NCBI GenBank assembly: GCA_964522605.1 | Contig: CAZFWV010000202.1 | Location: 1-12,663 of the forward strand | Source: CAVZLD01 sp964522605 | GTDB lineage: Bacteria; Planctomycetota; Planctomycetia; Pirellulales; Pirellulaceae | Length of the DNA stretch: 12,663 nt | Direction: 5' to 3' | Shown: one piece after another, positions 1 through 5,774 of the stretch | How the letters are laid out: each line of letters starts with the position of its first letter | Numbering within the stretch: the stretch's first letter is position 1 | Made by a program: the position numbers and the translations under genes | The notes under the pieces: model-generated | Seen by the model: only the letters and a program-made list of their open reading frames with translations | Database searches by the model: none | Told to the model about the DNA's origin: nothing

Positions 1-3
1 GCT

Positions 4-585
4 CTACGGCGGCGTCTCCTTGACCAACTGGCTGATCTGTTTGAACTCGGGTGTACCGGCAATCTGGCACCATTCGAACAAAGCCCCTTCGGTGGTCACC
101 AGACTCACGCCGCTCGTTTCCATTCGGCGGAGAGCCGTCTGGTGGTCCAAGTCGAATCGCGACGCGGTTGCGTCCACGGGCAAGATGACTTCGTAACCAG
201 CCGAGATCAGGTCCAATGCGGTCTGCAACACACAAACGTGCGTTTCAGCACCTGCCACGACAATCTGCCGCGGCGTATGTTCTTCCAAACGATCAATCAA
301 TTCCCGACAGCCCGCGGCGCTGAAGGTCAGTTTTTCGGGAATGGGCCCCAGACAATCGACCAACGGCGCAACCGTCGGGCCCAGTCCCTTGGGGTATTGC
401 TCCGTCGCCAAACGCGGAATCCCCAGGACCTGAGCCGCCGAAACCAGCCGACGCAAATTCCAGACCAATCGTTCCTGGTGCGGAATCGCATCCAACAGAC
501 GCGTCTGTGCGTCGATGACCAGAAGCACCGACTGCTCGCGGGAAAGCAGTAGCGGACTGCGTGGAAAAAAACCGTCGGTATCCAT
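4..585 (-). CDS. Isochorismatase-fold cysteine hydrolase (193 aa)
   Basis: Cytoplasmic hydrolase of the isochorismatase / nicotinamidase superfamily, a single-domain alpha/beta fold with no signal peptide or membrane segment. The Asp-Lys-Cys triad is visible: D25 in 'LLVIDAQ', K85 in 'PEKLTFSA' and C118 in 'GAETHVCV'. The 'TEQYPKGLG' stretch (61-69) is the form seen in the ISOC1/ISOC2-like branch rather than in nicotinamidases, so the substrate cannot be read off. The length of 193 aa is usual for the family. The ATG start has a GGAGG 13 nt upstream on the minus strand, a rather long spacing; I see no better start. The gene follows the metal ATPase on the same strand, but 185 bp with a large hairpin lie between them, so co-transcription is doubtful. 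The superfamily call is firm; the reaction is unknown. Confidence 0.9.
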   Translation of the reverse strand: MDTDGFFPRSPLLLSREQSVLLVIDAQTRLLDAIPHQERLVWNLRRLVSAAQVLGIPRLATEQYPKGLGPTVAPLVDCLGPIPEKLTFSAAGCRELIDRLEEHTPRQIVVAGAETHVCVLQTALDLISAGYEVILPVDATASRFDLDHQTALRRMETSGVSLVTTEGALFEWCQIAGTPEFKQISQLVKETPP

Positions 586-606
586 CGATGACTTACGGCC
601 TCCGTT

Positions 607-631
607 GACTCAGTTGCTTTCTTCATAGCGG
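607..631. repeat. 25-bp direct repeat, copy 1 (left flank of inverted repeat)
   Basis: This 25-bp stretch recurs at 745-769 with two mismatches, both transitions. It begins 'GACTCAGTTGC' and ends 'CTTCATAGCGG'. It lies 21 bp upstream of the hydrolase ATG (minus strand) and 2 bp from the large inverted repeat. With copy 2 it encloses the hairpin, like the borders of a small non-coding cassette. Confidence 0.8.
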
Positions 632-633
632 CG

Positions 634-713
634 GGGTGGCTGGTGGCAGAGCGCAGCGATGCCCCAGATTGCCGACGTGCTGGGGCATCGCTGCGCTCTG
701 CCACCAGCCACCC
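634..713. repeat. Perfect 34-bp inverted repeat with 12-nt loop
   Basis: Left arm 634-667 and right arm 680-713 are exact reverse complements over 34 bp, with a 12-nt loop at 668-679. The arms start with 'GGGTGGCTGGTGGCAGAGCG' and are GC-rich. No T-tract follows on either strand, so this is not a classical intrinsic terminator, though so stable a stem between two co-oriented genes may stop or stabilise transcripts. No transposase lies nearby. Perfect long arms with a short loop are typical of dispersed REP/MITE-like intergenic repeats; I associate this type with planctomycete genomes, from memory rather than from a search. Confidence 0.9.
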
Positions 714-744
714 TCGAATAAAACAAGTTTCGAAATCCGCTCTC

Positions 745-769
745 GACTCGGTTGCTCTCTTCATAGCGG
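745..769. repeat. 25-bp direct repeat, copy 2 (right flank of inverted repeat)
   Basis: Second copy of the 607-631 repeat, beginning 'GACTCGGTTGC' and differing at two positions. It ends one base before the stop codon of the metal ATPase gene (TAA on the minus strand, 771-773), so it immediately follows that gene in the direction of transcription. A 31-bp unique segment separates it from the inverted repeat. Confidence 0.8.
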
Positions 770-770
770 A

Positions 771-2951
771 TTACGGAGGCGGTCTCAACAGCCGCATCCC
801 GTTGAAAATGACCACGAGGCTGGCTCCGACATCGGACGCCACGGCCATCCACATCGTAGCGTGCCCCGACAGGGCCAAGAGCATCACCAAAGCCTTCGTC
901 CCGATCGCCAGGGCAATGTTCTGCTTCAAAATGCGCCGCGTTTTCCGACTCAATTGGATCAACGACGTGACTCGGTCCAGGTGCGGCGAGAGGATTGCCA
1001 CATCGGCGGTTTCGAGAGCCACATCACTGGCGCCGGAACCGAGGGCAAGGCCAATTGGAGCCGCCGCCAGCGCCGGCGCATCGTTGACTCCATCCCCAAT
1101 CATGGCCAAGTCCGGCTGTTGACGCGCCATCTGCTGAACTCGTTCGATTTTGTCGTCGGGAAGCAGGTCCGCGTAGAATTCGTCGAAGCCGAGTTTTGAG
1201 GCGACCTGGCGCGCAGCCGTCGCATGATCGCCCGTCAACATGACGAGTTGCTGAACACCGAGCTCTCGCCATTGTTGCAGAGCTGCTTGAGCCTCGGCCC
1301 GTGGTTCATCCCTTAGGAAAAGCAGTCCGATCGCCTGATCTTCTCGAGCAACCGCAACGACACTTGTTCCTGCCTGCTGCTCGACGACAATCGGCAGCTC
1401 GTCGGATTGCAACCAACCTTGCTGTATGAAGTAGCGCAGACTGCCGACGACCGACGACCGTCCTTCGACGGTGCCCCGGACACCAAATCCGCGCAGTGCT
1501 TGAACATCGTCGACCGGCAGCAGCGCGAGCTTACGTCGTCGGGCTTCGCGCAGAATGGCTGCCGCCAGCGGATGTTCACTCTGCTGTTCCAGTGCGGCCG
1601 CAAGCTGCAGAACACGGTCATCCGAATCCTGGCCGAATGGAATGATGGAAACGACATGAGGACGGCCCTGGGTGACGGTCCCCGTTTTGTCCAGGGCGAT
1701 CCAGCGAACACACCCGATCCGTTCCAGGAATTCCCCCCCCTTGACCAAGATCCCCAGGCGACTGGCGCGATGCAAACCACAAAGGATGGTAGTGGGGGTT
1801 GAAATCACCAAGGCGCAAGGACAGGCGATAATCAACATCACCAAGGCGCGGAAGAACCACTGTTTCCAGAAGACCCACCAACTGCCCGCAGCAGTCAGGC
1901 CGATCCAATCGGGTTCGATCAAGGCGATCAGCGGCGGCAGAATGATCAGCAACATAGCGACCGAAATGACCATCGGTGTATAGCGCCGCGCGAATTGGTC
2001 GACCACCCGCTCCGTGGGTGACGGAGTCGCCTGCGCCTGCTCGATCAATTGCGAAATCCGCGCCAGCGTGCTCTGTTCCGCGGTGTGTTGTACGCGGACC
2101 TGCAGCGCGCCTTCTCCGTTCAATGAACCGGCGAAAACGGTTTCACCCGCCTGTTTCTCGACCGGCAAGGACTCCCCCGTGATCGAACTCTGATTCACGC
2201 TGGAGCTGCCTGCGACGATTTCACCATCGGCGGGAATCCGTTCTCCAGGCCGGACGAGCACAAGGTCGCCAAGCAGCAGGTCCTCCACGACGACGTCTTC
2301 GGTTTCGGTCGCCGCTTCGGAACAAAACCGGTGAGCCACGCTCGGGTTGATTTGAACCAGAGAATGAATCGCGTTGTGTGCCCGCTGCTTGCTGGCCTCA
2401 TCGATCAACAGCGCGAGCCGAAAGAGGACCATTCCGGTTGCGGCTTCCAGCCATTCTCCGGTGAGCAGCGCGCCCGACATGGCCAGAGTCATCAGCACGT
2501 GCATGTCGATGCGGCGCATTCGGGCAGCGCGCCACGCTTGGCGCGCCACCGGGTAGCCCGCCAGGAGCGTCGCCGCAGTCGCCAGACTCGCGGCGAGCAC
2601 GCGGCGGTCTGTGAATCCGAAGAGCCCGAAGGACACGAGCAGCAAGCTCAGCGCCCCGAGCAGGTCTGGCTGACGACGCAACAGGGAGAGGCTGCGGACG
2701 GGCACCGGTCGAGAACGAGGCCCAGCGGTGATCGCAGCCGCAAAACCGATCTGTTCCAGCCGCCCGACAAGATCGTGGGGCGAAACCACCGCTGCGTCAT
2801 GTTCGATGCGTAGCAGTCGGCCGAGATAGTCCGGGTTCAGACGTCCCACGCCTTGGACGGACTGCAGTCCCTCACGGATCATGCGCAGCTCGTCGGGACA
2901 ATCCATATCGGGCACATGCAGCGTCGTCCAGCGTAAGGGGGCGGAATTCAA
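771..2951 (-). CDS. P1B-type heavy-metal exporting ATPase, Zn/Cd/Pb class (ZntA/CadA-like, 726 aa)
   Basis: Inner-membrane pump that couples ATP hydrolysis to export of divalent soft metals. An N-terminal HMA domain (about residues 8-72) carries 'MDCPDE' (16-21) in place of the usual CxxC. After it come membrane helices from about residue 98, the actuator 'TGES' (258-261), the transport motif C377-P378-C379, the phosphorylated D421 in 'DKTGT', the nucleotide-binding H460-P461, 'TGDH' (573-576) and 'GDGVNDAP' (619-626). In the last helices K686 ('GTKALVM') and D707-V-G709 match the P1B-2 (Zn/Cd/Pb) signature rather than copper pumps. The start is TTG: an in-frame TGA lies two codons upstream, and a later GTG/ATG would cut into the HMA domain. 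GGAG sits 11 nt before the TTG. No MerR or ArsR regulator is adjacent. Class is firm; the exact metal is inferred. Confidence 0.95.
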   Translation of the reverse strand: MNSAPLRWTTLHVPDMDCPDELRMIREGLQSVQGVGRLNPDYLGRLLRIEHDAAVVSPHDLVGRLEQIGFAAAITAGPRSRPVPVRSLSLLRRQPDLLGALSLLLVSFGLFGFTDRRVLAASLATAATLLAGYPVARQAWRAARMRRIDMHVLMTLAMSGALLTGEWLEAATGMVLFRLALLIDEASKQRAHNAIHSLVQINPSVAHRFCSEAATETEDVVVEDLLLGDLVLVRPGERIPADGEIVAGSSSVNQSSITGESLPVEKQAGETVFAGSLNGEGALQVRVQHTAEQSTLARISQLIEQAQATPSPTERVVDQFARRYTPMVISVAMLLIILPPLIALIEPDWIGLTAAGSWWVFWKQWFFRALVMLIIACPCALVISTPTTILCGLHRASRLGILVKGGEFLERIGCVRWIALDKTGTVTQGRPHVVSIIPFGQDSDDRVLQLAAALEQQSEHPLAAAILREARRRKLALLPVDDVQALRGFGVRGTVEGRSSVVGSLRYFIQQGWLQSDELPIVVEQQAGTSVVAVAREDQAIGLLFLRDEPRAEAQAALQQWRELGVQQLVMLTGDHATAARQVASKLGFDEFYADLLPDDKIERVQQMARQQPDLAMIGDGVNDAPALAAAPIGLALGSGASDVALETADVAILSPHLDRVTSLIQLSRKTRRILKQNIALAIGTKALVMLLALSGHATMWMAVASDVGASLVVIFNGMRLLRPPP

Positions 2952-3268
2952 AGATCAGAAAACTCCGAGGAAATGACAGTTTCGGTCCGAGAAAAAAACG
3001 GGCAGCGACTCGATTTCGTGACTTCGCATTATAGAACTGCTTTCAAGAATGAGTCAGGACCTCCGGCTCATTCGTGCCGAGACGGGAAAAACGCCGCCTC
3101 AGCCAGGTCGTACCCCCGAAGAGCAACCGCCGCGGGACGGTTCGCTCCCACAAGTCGGCGGTGATGTGGTACCCGGCCCGAGCCCTGGTCTTTGCCTCGG
3201 AATTCGACCACAATGAGTTGCGGTAGGCATAACGAAAAGGAAAAGCAGGGCGGCGAGCAGGAATCGTC
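2952..3268. other. Divergent intergenic region, 317 bp
   Basis: This separates the minus-strand ATPase from plus-strand hslV, so it must hold promoters for both. Besides the ATPase promoter candidate, a weak hslV candidate is TCGACC (3204-3209), 18 bp, CATAAC (3228-3233), each matching four of six consensus bases. A 7-bp dyad ACCGCCG (3126-3132) / CGGCGGT (3156-3162) encloses a 23-nt loop. I see no CIRCE element and no convincing short gene; open frames across it on both strands resemble nothing I know. Confidence 0.5.
3028..3057 (-). promoter_or_regulatory. Candidate sigma70-like promoter for the metal ATPase gene
   Basis: Reading the minus strand, a consensus -10 TATAAT (plus-strand 3028-3033) stands 18 bp from CTGACT (3052-3057), which matches four of six bases of TTGACA. 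Transcription would start near 3020, leaving a leader of roughly 70 nt before the TTG. A 7-bp dyad (GAATGAG 3047-3053 / CTCATTC 3067-3073) overlaps the -35 and is a possible operator. The perfect -10 is seen; use as a promoter is inferred, since planctomycete promoters are poorly defined. Confidence 0.4.
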
Positions 3269-3811
3269 ATGAAGATTCGCGCAACGACAATTCTGACCGT
3301 ACGTCATCAGGGCCGTGTCGCGATCGGCGGGGACGGTCAGGTGACGCTGGAAACCGCCATCGTCAAAGCCGACTCCGTCAAAATCCGCTCCTTGCTCGAC
3401 CGCCAGGTGTTGTGTGGTTTTGCCGGGTCGGGCGCGGATGCGTTCGCCCTGCTGGAACGATTCGAAGGCAAGCTGAAGGATTACCCCTCGAACGTGCCGC
3501 GTGCGGCGACCGAACTGGCCAAGGAGTGGCGAACCGACCGTGCGCTGCGCCGGCTGCAGGCGTTGATGATCGTGGTCGACAAATCGCACACGCTGCTGAT
3601 CAGTGGAACGGGCGACGTGATCCAACCGACCGATGGCATCCTGGGCATTGGCTCGGGCGGTCACTACGCCACCGCGGCGGCCCGGGCGCTCGTCAAACAC
3701 TCCAGCCTGGGTGCGTCGGAGATCGTGCGAGAATCCTTGCTCATTGCCGCAGGAATCGATGTCTTTACAAACAGCAATCTTGTCGTGGAGGAAATGGAGT
3801 GCCTGAACTGA
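3269..3811 (+). CDS. hslV: ATP-dependent protease proteolytic subunit HslV (180 aa)
   Basis: Threonine peptidase, a bacterial relative of the proteasome beta subunit, forming a cytoplasmic double hexamer that degrades proteins unfolded by HslU. Aligned with E. coli HslV, the catalytic Thr is T6 in 'ATTILTVR', so a five-residue leader (MKIRA) must be removed. 'GGDGQVTL' (20-27) supplies D22, equal to mature Asp17, and K38 corresponds to mature Lys33. 'ELAKEWRTDR' (82-91) and 'GIGSGG' (126-131) are further family blocks. Length is normal. The ATG has AGGA at 3259-3262, six nt upstream. The gene's end overlaps hslU by 13 bp, giving the standard hslVU operon. I see no heat-shock operator that I can name. 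Identification is firm. Confidence 0.97.
   Translation: MKIRATTILTVRHQGRVAIGGDGQVTLETAIVKADSVKIRSLLDRQVLCGFAGSGADAFALLERFEGKLKDYPSNVPRAATELAKEWRTDRALRRLQALMIVVDKSHTLLISGTGDVIQPTDGILGIGSGGHYATAAARALVKHSSLGASEIVRESLLIAAGIDVFTNSNLVVEEMECLN
3787..3791 (+). promoter_or_regulatory. Shine-Dalgarno GGAGG that sets the hslU start at GTG 3799
   Basis: GGAGG inside the last codons of hslV lies 7 nt upstream of a GTG at 3799-3801. This fixes the hslU start, although its frame stays open back to 3412. An ATG at 3794 is in another frame. The start lies upstream of the hslV stop (3809-3811), so the two genes are probably translationally coupled. Confidence 0.8.
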
Positions 3812-5175
3812 GTCCCTCCCCGTTGACGACTCAGCCGGTGGACCGGCCGAAGACTCCGCGAGAGATCGTAGACGAGCTGGATCGTTACATTGTCGGTCAG
3901 GCGGACGCGAAACGTGCCGTGGCAATCGCGATCCGGAATCGTTACCGCCGGCAATGCCTTAGCGAAGAGATGCGCGGCGAGGTGGCTCCGAAAAACATCC
4001 TGATGATGGGCCCCACCGGCGTGGGCAAAACAGAGATTGCCCGGCGACTGGCCCGCTTGACCGGGTCGCCGTTTATCAAAGTCGAAGCGACAAAATATAC
4101 CGAGGTGGGCTATTACGGACGAGACGTCGAGAGCATGATCCGCGAACTCGTGGAAAATGCGATCGGTCTGGTGCGACAGCGGGAACTCACCGAAATCGAA
4201 GAGGAAGCACACCGGAAAGTGGAAGAGCGGTTGCTCGACCTGTTGCTCCCTCCACCGATCAGCATGGACGTCGGCGCGGACGAAAGCCACTCCGCCGAAC
4301 ACTACCGACGCTCGCGCGAGCGGATGCACGCCATGCTCGCAGCCGGGGAACTCGAGGAACGCATGGTCGAACTGACCGTCGAGCAGAAGGCGATGCCGGT
4401 CGTCTTCAGCGGAATGGGCATGGAACACATGGACATGGATCTGCAGGGGATGTTCGAAAAGATCCTGCCCAAACACACGGTTCGGCGAGAGGTAACCGTT
4501 GCACAGGCCCGTCGAGTTCTGTTCGAACAGGCCTGCGAATCGCTGCTGGATCAGGAAAAAATTCACGCGGCAGCAATTGAACTGGCGGAAAACACGGGGA
4601 TCATTTTCGTGGACGAACTGGACAAAGTCGTCGCCAGTGAGTCGAAATCTGCCGACGTTTCCCGACAGGGTGTCCAGCGTGACCTCCTGCCGATCGTCGA
4701 AGGCACGACCGTTCAAACCCGCTACGGCTACGTCCGAACCGACCACATCCTGTTTATTGCGGCGGGCGCATTTCACCGTAGCCAGCCCAGTGATCTGATG
4801 CCCGAACTTCAAGGACGGTTCCCCATCCGTGTAGAATTAGGTGGGTTGGTCAAAGAGGATTTTGTTCGCATTCTGACAGAACCGGAAAACTCACTGACTC
4901 GCCAGTACGCGGCGCTCATGGAAACAGAACAGGTGCAGTTGAGCTTTACACCGGACGCGATTGATGCCATCGCGTCGTATGCCTTCAAAGTCAACCAGAC
5001 GACGCAGAACATCGGCGCCCGCCGGCTATATACAATTCTGGAACGCTTGTTGGAAGAGCTGAGTTTTGCTGCACCGGAAATGCCGGGGCAGAAGGTCGAA
5101 GTGAACGCGGCCTACGTGCAGCAACGACTGGAAGCCATTACCGAAAACGAGGACCTGAGCCACTATATTCTGTGA
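3799..5175 (+). CDS. hslU: ATP-dependent protease ATPase subunit HslU (458 aa)
   Basis: AAA+ unfoldase that docks on HslV, unfolds substrates and threads them into the proteolytic chamber. The N-terminal 'TPREIVDELDRYIVGQ' (19-34) is typical. Walker A is 'GPTGVGKT' (71-78), Walker B 'GIIFVDE' (267-273), the arginine finger is likely R340 in 'ELQGRFP' and sensor 2 is 'NIGARR' (404-409). The insertion (I) domain spans roughly 110-240. The C-terminus 'DLSHYIL' matches the tail that inserts into HslV to activate it. The pore loop reads 'GYYG' (104-107) where E. coli has GYVG. At 458 aa it is slightly longer than the 443-aa E. coli protein. The GTG start is chosen from the GGAGG 7 nt upstream and the family's N-terminal length; upstream residues in the same frame are only the hslV gene read out of frame. 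Confidence 0.96.
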   Translation: MPELSPSPLTTQPVDRPKTPREIVDELDRYIVGQADAKRAVAIAIRNRYRRQCLSEEMRGEVAPKNILMMGPTGVGKTEIARRLARLTGSPFIKVEATKYTEVGYYGRDVESMIRELVENAIGLVRQRELTEIEEEAHRKVEERLLDLLLPPPISMDVGADESHSAEHYRRSRERMHAMLAAGELEERMVELTVEQKAMPVVFSGMGMEHMDMDLQGMFEKILPKHTVRREVTVAQARRVLFEQACESLLDQEKIHAAAIELAENTGIIFVDELDKVVASESKSADVSRQGVQRDLLPIVEGTTVQTRYGYVRTDHILFIAAGAFHRSQPSDLMPELQGRFPIRVELGGLVKEDFVRILTEPENSLTRQYAALMETEQVQLSFTPDAIDAIASYAFKVNQTTQNIGARRLYTILERLLEELSFAAPEMPGQKVEVNAAYVQQRLEAITENEDLSHYIL

Positions 5176-5192
5176 GGATCCTGTGAGGGATT

Positions 5193-5211
5193 CGGTCGTT
5201 GCCTGCGACCG
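5193..5211. repeat. Short hairpin in the hslU-STAS intergenic gap
   Basis: CGGTCG (5193-5198) pairs with CGACCG (5206-5211) over a 7-nt loop, 17 bp after the hslU stop. A second weak stem, GGACG/CGTCC, follows within about 35 bp. No T-tract follows, so this may attenuate or stabilise the hslVU transcript rather than terminate it. Nearby, CTGTGAGG occurs twice (5170-5177 and 5181-5188), the first copy covering the hslU stop. Confidence 0.4.
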
Positions 5212-5283
5212 CCCTGTGCCGCCAGGACGGTTGCGATTTCGTCCGTCGATCTTCGCCGCAGGCTGTTCGGGAGAAACCTGACC

Positions 5284-5679
5284 ATGGAACAGCGACGTTA
5301 CATTCAGTTCGTTCGCCGACCCGGCGCGGTGGTCGTGCAATTCGTCGATACGGATCTGAGTGGCCCTTCCTTTGCAGAGATCCTGGAATTGGAATTGAGC
5401 CAACTGATCAGCGAGTTGCAGCCGACCCGATTGATTGTCGACTTTACCGGGGTGCGGACCATCACCTCCTCGGTCATCGGTGTCCTTCTCAAGACGCGTA
5501 AGCGACTGTTGGAGGAAGGCGGTCGGTTGCGGCTGTGTTGCGTCCCGCTTCCGATCCGCGAGATTTACCGCACGTTGAACCTTGATCGGCGGATTTTGCC
5601 GGTCTACGAGACGGTCGACGATGCGCTCGAGGCGGCCGACGTCCGCACCGATTCGACGATCGAACAGATGGAGGATTAA
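5284..5679 (+). CDS. STAS-domain anti-sigma factor antagonist (SpoIIAA/RsbV-like, 131 aa)
   Basis: A small cytoplasmic protein that is essentially one STAS domain (about residues 5-112) with a short acidic tail. Family members bind an anti-sigma kinase when unphosphorylated and release it once phosphorylated on a Ser. The core strand 'RLIVDFTGVRTITSSVIGVL' (49-68) aligns with the SpoIIAA phosphosite region. The expected 'DSSGLG' is 'TSSVIG' here, so S62 is the likely phosphoacceptor while the preceding Asp is a Thr. The ATG has GGGAG 10 nt upstream. It lies 108 bp after hslU and 95 bp before a sensor kinase followed by a PP2C phosphatase, which fits a partner-switching role. The fold is clear; the specific target is unknown, and the protein could also serve in a non-sigma switch. 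Confidence 0.88.
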   Translation: MEQRRYIQFVRRPGAVVVQFVDTDLSGPSFAEILELELSQLISELQPTRLIVDFTGVRTITSSVIGVLLKTRKRLLEEGGRLRLCCVPLPIREIYRTLNLDRRILPVYETVDDALEAADVRTDSTIEQMED

Positions 5680-5774
5680 CCACCACACGCTTGTCGATCT
5701 CGCCGCTCGGACAGGAACGGACCTTCATTGCCGGACGGCGTAGAATCCGATGAGCTGGCTTCGAACCTACGCGC

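Noticed and set aside
634..713. Intrinsic terminator at the large hairpin
   Set aside because: The stem is strong, but no T-tract follows on either strand and 34 bp is far longer than usual; an intergenic repeat fits better, though an effect on transcription is possible.
636..1199. Plus-strand open frames starting in the inverted repeat
   Set aside because: The peptides are translations of the repeat arms followed by antisense of the ATPase gene; no real gene is indicated.
2952..3268. CIRCE or other named heat-shock operator before hslV
   Set aside because: No TTAGCACTC-N9-GAGTGCTAA-like sequence is present; only short unrelated dyads are seen.
3412..3798. N-terminal extension of hslU back to 3412
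   Set aside because: The extra residues are hslV read out of frame; GTG 3799 with GGAGG gives the normal HslU N-terminus and length.
3068..3925. Minus-strand open frame of 285 codons across hslV and the divergent intergenic region
   Set aside because: Antisense to hslV, with no recognisable domain, and it runs across two unrelated features.
3664..4812. Long minus-strand open frame (382 codons) opposite hslV/hslU
   Set aside because: It is the antisense reading of hslU, whose motifs are clear in the plus frame; the antisense protein resembles no family and is typical of open antisense frames in GC-rich DNA.
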